From positions 1 to 18,337 of the forward strand of contig JADFUQ010000481.1 in the NCBI GenBank assembly GCA_015222065.1: DNA of 18,337 nucleotides, given 5' to 3'. Below are positions 6,723 through 14,046 of this stretch, piece by piece. Below the pieces are notes generated by a model. The model was not told where the DNA came from. It searched no databases and saw nothing but the letters and a program-made list of their open reading frames with translations. Position numbers and translations under genes: made by a program. The stretch comes from Bacteroidota bacterium. Its GTDB lineage: Bacteria > Bacteroidota > Bacteroidia > Bacteroidales > VadinHA17. Positions within the stretch are counted from its first letter, which is position 1, and each line of letters opens with the position of its first letter.

Positions 6723-7151
6723 TTAATGATTAATTATTTCCGATTTCCGATCCTTCCGGTACAGCCAGCTATAAGCCATGGGAATAAAATAAAGGCTTAC
6801 CAGCGTTCCCAGTGCAAGTCCTCCAATAACAGTCAGAGCCAGGGGGCGCTGCAGGGCAACACCCAATCCTGAGCCAAACAGGAAAGGCATCAGAGCCAGG
6901 ATGGTGGTTATAATGGTCATCAAAATGGGCTTTAGCCGGCGAATTCCACCCATACGAATAGCCTCATGTAAAGGCAGGTCAGGACGTAAATGGTTGATCG
7001 TATCTACCTTTAGTATGGAATCGTTAATGATGATCCCCGTCATCACGATCATCCCGATAAGTGACATGATATTTATAGTAGCCCCGAACAAAAGAAGCAT
7101 CAACAGGCATCCGGCAAGGTCAATTGGTATTTCAAGCAATACGATAAAAGG
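6723..7151 (-). pseudogene. RND permease 1 tail fragment B
   Basis: The fragment encodes the last 130 or so residues of RND permease 1, from LEIPIDLAGC through GMIVMTGIIINDSIL to SWLYRKDRKSE, then a different ending (IINH). By eye it is about 94% identical at the nucleotide level to 10921-11340, with the reading frame intact over the whole length. The similarity ends at 7151, inside the ancestral coding sequence. An in-frame ATG near 7139 would allow a 138-residue product with three or four membrane helices, but this is only a piece of the C-terminal transmembrane bundle. It lies between the two TA pairs. Shared substitutions link it to fragment C more than to the resident gene. Confidence 0.88.
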
Positions 7152-7206
7152 ACACAGGATTAGAATTATTAAGTGTTAACATTATAGATTGTTGTGCGGT
7201 TGTGTT

Positions 7207-7506
7207 TTATTTAATCTTGTCAATATTTTGTTTATTGTTAAATAAATATACCAAATAGATTACATAATCTTTTACTTCATAAAAAATTGTCGTATGCTTA
7301 CTCAGTACAGCTTTTCTTAATCTGGGATTATAATCAGATAATGGGAATAACTTTGGGGTTTTTTGTATCAGGGCTATTTGTTTTGAGAGTCTTAGCTTAA
7401 AGTTATCAATTTCTTTTTTAGTCCATTTGTAGCTCAAATAGTCAAGAATATCCTCAAGATTTATTATTGCTTCTTCTGTCCAGAAAATCTTGAAATTAGA
7501 AGCCAT
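7207..7506 (-). CDS. ParE/RelE-superfamily toxin
   Basis: The protein has 99 residues and fits the RelE/ParE toxin superfamily: an N-terminal strand and helix (FKIFWTEEAIINLEDILDYLSYKW), then a middle LF-PLSDYNPRLRKAVL segment with Arg and Lys residues, and a C-terminal beta hairpin (TTIFYEVKDYVIYLVYLF). The spacing and the AVLSKHTTIFYEV stretch are typical of ParE-like proteins. Whether it poisons gyrase or cleaves mRNA cannot be told from sequence. The ATG lies inside the end of the antitoxin gene (11-base overlap), so the two are translationally coupled with the antitoxin first. It appears intact. The pair is bordered by tail fragments B and C of the RND gene. Confidence 0.85.
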   Translation of the reverse strand: MASNFKIFWTEEAIINLEDILDYLSYKWTKKEIDNFKLRLSKQIALIQKTPKLFPLSDYNPRLRKAVLSKHTTIFYEVKDYVIYLVYLFNNKQNIDKIK

Positions 7507-7723
7507 ATTTCTTTTTTACATCATTATGTGATATTATTCTTCCAGAATCAACATCTCTCAAACCCCTTTCTATTCTTGCTTTCTGCTCATCAGTTAAATC
7601 ACACCACCAGTTTCTATCTGAAAAGTTAGAATCTTTCACAACTTTAAGGTAAGCTATTGTATCAGGATCCTCAAGTTTTGTTAACCACTCTATAAGCTCA
7701 TATTTTATTGATTTGTGTCCCAT
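7496..7723 (-). CDS. Antitoxin of the ParE/RelE-type pair
   Basis: This 75-residue protein directly precedes and overlaps the toxin gene, the usual order for type II pairs. The C-terminal segment GLRDVDSGRIISHNDVKKKYGF resembles the addiction-module antitoxins whose tails end in a G-hisH-eV---y pattern and wrap the toxin. The N-terminal part is acidic and helical, with EWLTKLEDPDTIAYLKVVKD and a Trp-rich SDRNWWCDLTDEQKARIERG linker. No clear ribbon-helix-helix or helix-turn-helix DNA-binding domain is seen, so autoregulation is uncertain. The start is the only ATG that gives a full-length product and follows a good -7 box. Confidence 0.8.
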   Translation of the reverse strand: MGHKSIKYELIEWLTKLEDPDTIAYLKVVKDSNFSDRNWWCDLTDEQKARIERGLRDVDSGRIISHNDVKKKYGF

Positions 7724-7735
7724 GCTTTTTTATTT

Positions 7736-7743
7736 CAAATTTA
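7736..7743 (-). promoter_or_regulatory. Putative promoter box of the ParE-type pair
   Basis: TAAATTTG on the minus strand matches TAnnTTTG exactly, 12 bases before the antitoxin ATG. No convincing -33 TTG is found at 19-21 bases, so the call rests on the -7 box and position. Confidence 0.4.
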
Positions 7744-7800
7744 CAAAAATTCTTATTCATTTCTGATTCTCTTTGTAAGTATGATAAATAAGCCCAAAAT

Positions 7801-8010
7801 TTATTCCTCCGAATCACGACCCTTCCGGTACAGCCAGCTATAAGCCATGGGAATAAAATAAAGGCTTACCAGCGTTCCCAGTGCAAGTCCTCCAATCACA
7901 GTCAGAGCCAGGGGGCGCTGCAGGGGAACACCCAATCCTGAGCCAAACAGGAAAGGCATCAGAGCCAGGATGATGGTTATAATGGTCATCAAAATGGGCT
8001 TTAGCCGGCA
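7801..8010 (-). pseudogene. RND permease 1 tail fragment C
   Basis: It encodes the last 69 or so residues of RND permease 1, from CRLKPILMT-type sequence to SWLYRKGRDSEE and the stop TAA. The frame is intact. By eye it differs from fragment B at only about 3 of the first 190 aligned bases, but from the resident gene at many more. About 15 bases beyond the stop codon also resemble those beyond the resident gene's stop. The similarity breaks off at 8010, and the duplicated cassette leader begins right there (from 8012), so the junction is sharp. An in-frame ATG at 8031 falls in the leader and is not a real start. Confidence 0.88.
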
Positions 8011-8150
8011 AAATTCATTATTATTTACCATTTCATATGTTCTTCAACATCTTTTCAATGTTAGCAAATAAATCATAATGTATTTATATTGCTGACATAT
8101 AGCCCTTTACCCCCCCGCTAATTATTGAAGTTGTGTTGTTTCAGAGCCTC

Positions 8151-8181
8151 TTGACTCGTGTTTGGTTTTTTTGTATTTTTA
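8151..8181 (+). promoter_or_regulatory. Putative promoter of peptide cassette 2
   Basis: TTG (8151-8153), 20 bases, then TATTTTTA (8174-8181), the same arrangement as 3188-3218. It would give a leader of about 495 bases before the peptide gene at 8683. Confidence 0.55.
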
Positions 8182-8265
8182 TTGTGAAGATAAAAACATC
8201 ACTAACCCGATATTCCGGAAAATAATTATTGGTACAGGGGTGTTAAGAAAAGTGTAGGGCAAGTT

Positions 8266-8295
8266 TGCCTGATTGCATTGATTAATAATCAGGCA
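8266..8295 (+). promoter_or_regulatory. Conserved leader hairpin, copy 2
   Basis: TGCCTGATT (8266-8274) pairs with AATCAGGCA (8287-8295) around the same 12-base loop as at 3290-3319. Sequence just upstream differs between copies, so this stem is selectively kept or recently shared. Confidence 0.6.
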
Positions 8296-8303
8296 TTGAT
8301 AAG

Positions 8304-8537
8304 ACACACTGGAAGGATGAAAATAAAAGGTGGAAGTTCGAAGCTGGAAGCCGGAAGGAAGAAGTAAAAAGTAAATAGTATGTAGTATGTAGAGAGAGAA
8401 GTGAGAGCGCTTTACATGAAGTAAACATTTAACATATAACGTTTAACTTATAACTCTTTAGAAGGATGAAATTCGAATGAAGAAAGATAGTAAAAACTTA
8501 GGTTAGACAACACGTAACCTAAAACATGGATAAAAGA
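8304..8537. other. Copy-specific filler within leader 2
   Basis: These 234 bases replace the 90-base stretch at 3332-3420 of leader 1. They are purine-rich repeats (GGAAG, AGTATGTAGTATGTAG, GAGAGAGAAG) followed by degenerate TTTAAC and ATATAAC words. No ORF on either strand is convincing and no strong stem was found. Confidence 0.5.
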
Positions 8538-8540
8538 ATA

Positions 8541-8600
8541 ATGAAAGGAGAAAACTACATAACACCAAAGCAGTTTACATTCAAACTTCAACATTGGTAG
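8541..8600 (+). CDS. Conserved leader micro-ORF, 19 aa, copy 2
   Basis: It encodes MKGENYITPKQFTFKLQHW, the partner of the ORF at 3424-3483 (16 of 19 residues identical). An in-frame ATG five codons upstream (8526) could extend it to 24 residues; the matching codons in copy 1 also read N-K-K-I before the ATG but have no ATG there, so the shorter start is the shared one. The TAG stop again lies at the base of a GCTCCC/GGGGGC stem. It precedes the peptide gene by 82 bases, as in cassette 1 (81 bases), so the spacing is conserved while the sequence in between is not. Confidence 0.45.
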   Translation: MKGENYITPKQFTFKLQHW

Positions 8601-8616
8601 CTCCCTCCTTGGGGGC
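8600..8616 (+). promoter_or_regulatory. Conserved hairpin at micro-ORF stop, copy 2
   Basis: GCTCCC (8600-8605) and GGGGGC (8611-8616) pair around the loop TCCTT. The stem is identical to that at 3483-3499 and the loop differs at two positions. Confidence 0.5.
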
Positions 8617-8682
8617 AAAGATATAAAACTCAAACTTATTTGGATTAATAATTAAAGTTAAAAATCTAAAAATAAAATAATC

Positions 8683-8958
8683 ATGCAGAAAAAATTAATA
8701 TATACAACTTTAATACTATTAGTTTTTATATTTATTGGAAGTAGTATTATAAGTGAAAGTAATGCTCGTGGAACATCGGATTTAATGAAACAGAATATAA
8801 ATGCAATTATTCCATTAGGTCGCTCTACAACGAATGATTGCATGTGGAGTTGTTTACTGTACCAGAACGAAGATTGTTACTTATGTAACCCTTGTGGTGA
8901 TCACGTGCCAAATTCCATAATGCCTGTTACAAGATCATGTAAATTAGTGCCTGAGTAA
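8683..8958 (+). CDS. NVEAL-like small secreted Cys-rich peptide (cassette 2)
   Basis: This 91-residue precursor has a hydrophobic signal segment (5-23) and then SDLMKQNINAI (32-42), a recognisable variant of the DL-LANVEAL motif of small Bacteroidota exported peptides. The C-terminal region has six cysteines: Cys53, Cys57, Cys65, Cys68, Cys71 and Cys86, in the pattern CMWSC, then CYLCNPC, then SC. The even number could form three disulfides. Outside the motif it shares little sequence with the cassette 1 peptide, so the two products would present different surfaces while keeping the same leader architecture. A perfect stem-loop follows 8 bases after the stop. The function is unknown in this family. 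Confidence 0.8.
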   Translation: MQKKLIYTTLILLVFIFIGSSIISESNARGTSDLMKQNINAIIPLGRSTTNDCMWSCLLYQNEDCYLCNPCGDHVPNSIMPVTRSCKLVPE

Positions 8959-8965
8959 TTAATCT

Positions 8966-9000
8966 AAGCGCAGTATCATAGCAATGATACTGCGCTTTCT
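8966..9000 (+). terminator. Strong stem-loop between peptide and propeller genes, cassette 2
   Basis: AAGCGCAGTATCAT (8966-8979) pairs perfectly over 14 bases with ATGATACTGCGCTT (8984-8997) around the loop AGCA, followed by TCT. Its sequence is unrelated to the stem at the same place in cassette 1, which suggests that the position and strength are what matters. The propeller gene starts only 15 bases later. Confidence 0.75.
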
Positions 9001-9014
9001 TAAAACAAAATATT

Positions 9015-10082
9015 ATGAAAATTTATTTTTTCAGAAATTATGCATTTCTCTTTTTAATATGTGTTTTAACTTCAGCTTGTCATGAATCCAAGCTTGACAA
9101 TACTATGTTTAATTCTTTTAAAAAAGAGATAAAATTAGAATCTAAAAGTCTTAACATAAGTGAATTTTACAGAATTGCAAACCTTGAGATAATCGATACA
9201 TTTTTAATTGTTATTGATTCACATACGACCGATAATTATATCTCATTGTTCCATAAAGATAATCTTAACCTAATAAAGTCATTTTGTCCAAGGGGAAAAG
9301 GGCCAAATGAAATATCCCAAGTGGGTACGCACGCAATTGATAAAGAAAATAGAATAATTAATATAATTAATTGGGATAAAAATATTTTATGGCAATATAA
9401 AATTGACAGTATCCTTTGCGATTCCACATATGAACCTTACTCTATATCTTTTCCTCAAAAACATTATCCGATTTATGATTTAGTAATTAATAATAAAGAA
9501 GAATGGTATGGCATTCCTCACCCTGAAGACAGCCTGATTTTATACTTCGATCAATCCGGAAAAGAAATTATTAGTTTTGGCAGTAACCTAATTGCAAAGA
9601 AACCAATTAATTATAAAACCCAGTATTCATCGAGCCTCCCCAGAATTTTTGCTTGTATAAATCATAAAATTAATAAAATGGTTGTTGCTTATCTTTATTT
9701 TGATATTTTATCAATTTATGATCTAAACTATGAAAACAATGTAATCACCAGGATTGGACCTGATAATATAAATTTTGAAGAACAATTGCAGTTGAAAAAT
9801 AAAAGGTATTATGGTTATTTTAGTCATCCTCGTTTTGATGATAAATATATTTATGTTCTTTATCATGGACACCAAGGTTTTAGTTTGGTTGATAACAATA
9901 TAGTCTTATATTACCCAAATGAAATTTTTATGTTCGATTGGTCAGGAGTACCTTTAAGAAGAATTATTCTTGACCATAGTATTTGTTCATTTGTTCTCGA
10001 TAGAGAAAAACAGAGATTAATTGCATTTACTTTTGATCAGGAAATGAGTTTTATTACATATGACCTGAAAGAATTCTACTAA
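9015..10082 (+). CDS. 6-bladed beta-propeller lipoprotein (cassette 2)
   Basis: This 355-residue paralogue of the 3952-5028 product has a signal peptide ending in LTSAC (Cys22 lipidated), a CPRGKGPNEI segment (about 91-100) matching the G-GKGP-E blade signature, and a last blade with FDWSGVPLRRIIL. Length and organisation fit the BF3164/TolB-like 6-bladed propeller lipoproteins. The two paralogues keep signature positions but differ in most residues, so the duplication is old or the cassettes were acquired separately. Its start lies just beyond the stem-loop, so expression probably depends on read-through from the peptide gene. The thioredoxin-like gene follows after 57 bases. The ligand is unknown. 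Confidence 0.85.
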   Translation: MKIYFFRNYAFLFLICVLTSACHESKLDNTMFNSFKKEIKLESKSLNISEFYRIANLEIIDTFLIVIDSHTTDNYISLFHKDNLNLIKSFCPRGKGPNEISQVGTHAIDKENRIINIINWDKNILWQYKIDSILCDSTYEPYSISFPQKHYPIYDLVINNKEEWYGIPHPEDSLILYFDQSGKEIISFGSNLIAKKPINYKTQYSSSLPRIFACINHKINKMVVAYLYFDILSIYDLNYENNVITRIGPDNINFEEQLQLKNKRYYGYFSHPRFDDKYIYVLYHGHQGFSLVDNNIVLYYPNEIFMFDWSGVPLRRIILDHSICSFVLDREKQRLIAFTFDQEMSFITYDLKEFY

Positions 10083-10139
10083 TTTGTTTGAAAATAATGT
10101 ATTATTAAGTGTTTGAATCATTTATTTTAAAAAATACAT

Positions 10140-10715
10140 ATGACTCTGAATAAGATTTTTTCCATATTATTACTATTAAGTATTACTTCGGGTTGTAGCT
10201 ACATAGAAAAAAGAAAATATAAAAAGTATATAAATAGAACTGTTGAAAGATTATATAAATCAGAATTAATTTTACCAGATAGTGTAAAAAATTTTGACAG
10301 CATCTCTTTACCAGAGTTTTTTTATTCAAATTTGCATAAGTGCCAAATAATATCATGGCTGGATGGGAATTGCCATACATGTATTCAAGCATTAAGAATA
10401 TGGGAAGAAGAGATAATTCAAAAATCTAATCCTGACTATGTGAATTTTATTTTTATTATTCATCCGAGTGATTATGAATATTTTATGAAAATTATTTTCC
10501 CAGATATTTCTACAGATATTCCAATATTTATTGATGTAAATAATGATTTCGTAAATGTTAATGAATTATTTATGTTAGATAATTATTTATTAACATTTTT
10601 AATTGATACTGAAGGAAAAATCAAATTAATTGGAAATCCTCTAAATAATCAGGAACTTCAAGATTTATATTTCCAAGAAATAAATATTGAACCCACACTA
10701 AAAAGTGGTTATTAG
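10140..10715 (+). CDS. Thioredoxin-like lipoprotein (cassette 2)
   Basis: The 191-residue product has a lipobox SITSGC (Cys19), unlike the membrane-anchored cassette 1 counterpart. It has a redox-type motif Cys78-His-Thr-Cys81 in WLDGNCHTC and a TlpA-like end (TFLIDTEGKIKLIGNPL, about 152-168). The position that should hold the cis-proline before TFLID is occupied by Leu (NYLLTFLID, Leu150), where cassette 1 has Pro154. Since that proline is nearly universal in thioredoxin-fold enzymes, activity may be altered or shifted to binding. It is the last gene of the cassette and converges on RND permease 1. Confidence 0.78.
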   Translation: MTLNKIFSILLLLSITSGCSYIEKRKYKKYINRTVERLYKSELILPDSVKNFDSISLPEFFYSNLHKCQIISWLDGNCHTCIQALRIWEEEIIQKSNPDYVNFIFIIHPSDYEYFMKIIFPDISTDIPIFIDVNNDFVNVNELFMLDNYLLTFLIDTEGKIKLIGNPLNNQELQDLYFQEINIEPTLKSGY

Positions 10716-10752
10716 TTTTTTGTTTATAATTGACATTTGAATGATTTTATAC

Positions 10753-10920
10753 CTATAATGTTGGTTTTGCAGTTCCATAACCTGTATCAAGCCTGGATAT
10801 TGCAATTAAAAAAACTGCTTTGGCCTTTGCACAAGCCACATTTGACGTTTTTTGATGTATTGTTTCAATATAATTATTAAATAGTTGATTTAAAGGAACT
10901 TTCTCAAATAACCTCAAAAC
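10753..10920 (-). pseudogene. In-frame ORF remnant after the RND permease 1 stop
   Basis: Reading on in frame after the permease TAA gives 55 open codons (starting VLRLFEKVPLNQLF, with a middle IETIHQKTSNVACAKAKAVF, ending SRLDTGYGTAKPTL) before TAG at 10755-10753. There is no start codon. The composition looks protein-like, but I do not recognise the family. The first 15 or so bases after the stop are similar to those after tail fragment C, so this may be what originally followed the gene. It may also be a chance open frame. Confidence 0.3.
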
Positions 10921-13900
10921 TTATTCCTCCGATTTCCGATCCTTCCGGTACAGCCAGCTATAAGCCACGGGAATAAAATAGAGACTTACCAGTGTTCCCA
11001 GTGCCAGACCACCAATCACAGTCAGAGCCAGGGGGCGCTGCAGGGCAACACCCAGACCTGAGCCAAACAGGAATGGCATCAGAGCCAGGATGGTGGTTAT
11101 AGTGGTCATCAAAATTGGCTTTAACCGGCGAATTCCACCCACACGAATAGCCTCATGTAAAGGGAGGTCAGGACGTAAATGGTTGATAGTATCTACCTTC
11201 AGTATGGAATCGTTAATGATGATCCCCGTCATCACTATCATCCCGATAAGTGACATGATATTTATTGTAGCCCCGAACAAAAGAAGCAACAACAGGCATC
11301 CGGCAAGGTCAATTGGTATCTCAAGCAATACAATAAAAGGCTGAGTGAGTGATTCGAACTGCGCGGCAAGAATAAAGTATAACAGCAACAACGATAATGA
11401 TAGTACCAGTATCATCTCACGAATAAGCTTTTTTGAAGTGAACAGACGTCCTGTGAATAAAACATCCAGACCGGAATTATTGTCTATTGTTTCACGCAAC
11501 AGAGATACTACCGGCCCGGCATTTTCCGGTTCAAAATCCATTTGAAGGGGAACAAATTCACCCTGCTTCCCGGCGTAAAGCTGTTTGTAATCCTGCTCCC
11601 GGTAAATGTTAACCAGCGCTGTTACCGGTATATGTTCTCCCTGCGCGTTCGGAAGCCGTGTAGAATTCAGCACCTCGTCAATATTATTCTCCCTGCCTTG
11701 AATAACAATTGGTATAAAGCGGTTCCCTGACCGTACAATGTCAATTTCCCGCTCGTGGAAAGCGGTTTGTAAACTGTTAACCAGGGTTGTATATGAAACC
11801 CCGTATAGTAACATTCGTTCAGGAAGTACCTGGATAACATGGTATTCCTGTATGGGAAGCGGACGTATTCTGCCTGTTTCCAACTGTGACTCAAAAGTGT
11901 TAATCAACCGGTTCATGGCAGGGTATTCAGGGGCTTCACTCTTCCCGAACAGGGTAACCCGGGCTGTTACCAGTGGTTCATCCGTTGAAAATAATTGTTC
12001 AAATACCGTTTCCGGGGTATGGAATTCATACCGGGCAGCCGGATATTTCTCCGTTAAGTATTCCGCAATTTGTTGTTTGAGGGTAACCAAAGCGCTGCCC
12101 CCTGTAGTTTTCCAATAGATTTCCGCTTCCGCCTGATCTTTCTCTTCTTTCCGTTGCAGGATAAACTGCTGTTCGCCAAGGTAGCTGTTTGTAAATTCCG
12201 TTTGTTCTGTAAGGGTTCCCGTTAATTGACTAACCCTTTCCAGATTCTCCTCCAGGGTAATATTTTCATTCCAATCTATAGAAGTAATAAGATCGTTCTG
12301 TGGAAGTTGAGGCATGGTATCTTTCGGCATCCGGATGAATAAGAAACCTCCCAGTAATACAAGAACCCCGGCAGTAAGCAATAAGCGACCTCTATGGTGG
12401 AATACCATACTCAAACCCGATTCATAAAAAGTCTCCAGACGTGTGGAAGAGGCAGAATCATAATCTTTATCCGGTTTTTTATTCCTGAACAAAACAAAAT
12501 ACAACGTAGGAAGCAGAGTAATGGACACACCAAGCGAAACAAACAGTCCTGTAGAAACAGCCACTGCCTGATCAAAGAAAAGAGCGCCGGCTATGCCACT
12601 CAGGAAAATCAATGGAACGAATACGGCACATGTGGTAAGCGCTGAGGAGATCAATGGTCTTATGACTTCATTGGTTCCCAGCACACATGCTTCATCAACC
12701 GGAGTTCCCCGGTCTCTGAACTGGGTAATATTGTCTATCACGATTATTGAGTTATCTATCATCAGCCCCACCCCGAGTATTAACCCGGAAAGTGAAATAA
12801 TATTGATGGATAATCCTGCCAGATGAAAAACCAGCAGGCTGATGATCAAAGCCACCGGGATACTGATACCAACTAACCAGGGCGACCGTCTATCTCTTAA
12901 AAAAACGAACATAACCAGAAATGCCAGGACAGCGCCCAGTAAAAGGCTTTTTTTCAGGTTGGATATAGAGTAATCCAGTATTGCCGATTGATCGCGCACC
13001 AATTCCATACCGATCTGTGGATAATCTTCCCTGAAGTGTTCCATTAACCCGGAAATTTCATCCTTCAGATCAGCCATACGGGCATCGGTTTGCTGTATAA
13101 TGGCAAGACTCACAGCCGGTCGCCGGTCAGACAGGAACATGCCATGCCTGTCCTGTGGCTGTATCCCGACTTCAGCCACCTCTTTCAATTTTAAGATCCT
13201 GTTACCGGCTTTAAGATATATATTGCCTACATCGGCCGGTGTACGGATCATGGAAGAAAAGCGCATTTTGTAAAGGTAATGACCTTCACGCACCAGTAAA
13301 TTTCCCGGCGGTAGATTCTGTTGCCGCAAAGCATTGTGGATATCATCCCCGGTTATATTCAAAGCAGCCATCTTTCCCTTATCAGGGCGAATATATAACT
13401 CGGGATAAGCCAAACCCGTTACATCAGCCATAGCCACCTCGGGCAGTTGTTCAATACGTTTTCGTATCACGGCATCCGCGAATTCGCTAAGCTCCAGGAA
13501 ATAATCCCCCGGCAAAGTCCCCCCGCCCTGATCCTTCCTGAAGATGTTCAGGTAGAACACCGGTATATCTGTTACGCTGGCTTTTATTACCCTGGGGCGG
13601 GGAACATCCCTGGGTAAACCCGCCATTGCCATATCAATCTTCTCGTTTACTTCAATAAACGCGTAATTCACATCGGTTCCATAATTAAGCTTTAACTTCA
13701 GAACAGCCTGGTTATTCCGGGTTACACTGTTGATATCATCCAGGTGACTAACCTGCAACAGTTGCCGGCGAAGAGGAGTAACAACCGTACTTTCCAGCTC
13801 ACGTGCCGAAGTGTTTTTACGCTCTGCCTGAACAGTGATCACAGGCACCTGAATATCCGGCATAAGAGCTACCGGCAACCTGGTTGAAGCGGCTATACCC

Positions 13901-13965
13901 AGCAATACCAGAGCTATAAAGGTCATGATCACGGCAACTGGACGATGTATAAGGAACTTTACCAT
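10921..13965 (-). CDS. Efflux RND transporter permease 1 (AcrB-like)
   Basis: This is an inner-membrane proton-driven permease of the RND family, the pump of a tripartite efflux complex. The frame opens at 13998, but MVKFLIHRPVAVIMTF at 13965 is the usual start of these proteins, giving 1014 residues, normal length. A first helix (about 4-26) is followed by a large periplasmic domain and a transmembrane block with LILGVGLMIDNSIIVIDN (Asp404-Asn405 in this numbering). AcrB has two adjacent aspartates there, so one is replaced by Asn. The second half repeats the pattern, with GMIVMTGIIINDSIL near 910-920, where AcrB carries its TM10 lysine and this has Asn. It is the last gene of the adaptor-permease 2-permease 1 order. 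Its last 134 codons are the source of fragments A-C. The substrate is not readable. Confidence 0.95.
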   Translation of the reverse strand: MVKFLIHRPVAVIMTFIALVLLGIAASTRLPVALMPDIQVPVITVQAERKNTSARELESTVVTPLRRQLLQVSHLDDINSVTRNNQAVLKLKLNYGTDVNYAFIEVNEKIDMAMAGLPRDVPRPRVIKASVTDIPVFYLNIFRKDQGGGTLPGDYFLELSEFADAVIRKRIEQLPEVAMADVTGLAYPELYIRPDKGKMAALNITGDDIHNALRQQNLPPGNLLVREGHYLYKMRFSSMIRTPADVGNIYLKAGNRILKLKEVAEVGIQPQDRHGMFLSDRRPAVSLAIIQQTDARMADLKDEISGLMEHFREDYPQIGMELVRDQSAILDYSISNLKKSLLLGAVLAFLVMFVFLRDRRSPWLVGISIPVALIISLLVFHLAGLSINIISLSGLILGVGLMIDNSIIVIDNITQFRDRGTPVDEACVLGTNEVIRPLISSALTTCAVFVPLIFLSGIAGALFFDQAVAVSTGLFVSLGVSITLLPTLYFVLFRNKKPDKDYDSASSTRLETFYESGLSMVFHHRGRLLLTAGVLVLLGGFLFIRMPKDTMPQLPQNDLITSIDWNENITLEENLERVSQLTGTLTEQTEFTNSYLGEQQFILQRKEEKDQAEAEIYWKTTGGSALVTLKQQIAEYLTEKYPAARYEFHTPETVFEQLFSTDEPLVTARVTLFGKSEAPEYPAMNRLINTFESQLETGRIRPLPIQEYHVIQVLPERMLLYGVSYTTLVNSLQTAFHEREIDIVRSGNRFIPIVIQGRENNIDEVLNSTRLPNAQGEHIPVTALVNIYREQDYKQLYAGKQGEFVPLQMDFEPENAGPVVSLLRETIDNNSGLDVLFTGRLFTSKKLIREMILVLSLSLLLLYFILAAQFESLTQPFIVLLEIPIDLAGCLLLLLLFGATINIMSLIGMIVMTGIIINDSILKVDTINHLRPDLPLHEAIRVGGIRRLKPILMTTITTILALMPFLFGSGLGVALQRPLALTVIGGLALGTLVSLYFIPVAYSWLYRKDRKSEE

Positions 13966-14046
13966 AATGCATATTTTTAAACTAATTGAATTCTTCACTT
14001 AGTATCTATCCATTAAGTCAGTAAGTTTTAGTCAAACTGAATATCG

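Larger units (their letters stand above)
8012..8303 (+). repeat. Duplicated cassette leader, block 1, copy 2
   Basis: It aligns with 3048-3331, with conserved promoter elements, the CCCCCGCTAATTATTGAAG word and the conserved hairpin at 8266-8295. Two other stems present in copy 1 are degraded here. It starts immediately after RND tail fragment C, which makes this edge a recombination junction. Confidence 0.8.

Noticed and set aside
6901..7179. Plus-strand ORF repeated at 11090-11344
   Set aside because: Both are antisense shadows of the duplicated RND tail. Their similarity only reflects the RND homology.
7801..8031. Standalone 76-residue membrane protein
   Set aside because: The ATG lies in unrelated leader sequence and the rest is the last part of RND permease 1, so it is a fragment.
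8448..8633. Minus-strand ORF in leader 2 with AAGGAGG before an ATG and TATCTTTG upstream
   Set aside because: The same frame in leader 1 has a stop after nine codons, while the plus-strand micro-ORF is kept in both copies. It is more likely a coincidence of the hairpin sequence.
13966..13998. Eleven-residue extension of RND permease 1
   Set aside because: MVKFLIHRP is the standard start of this permease type. The extension is possible but has no family support.
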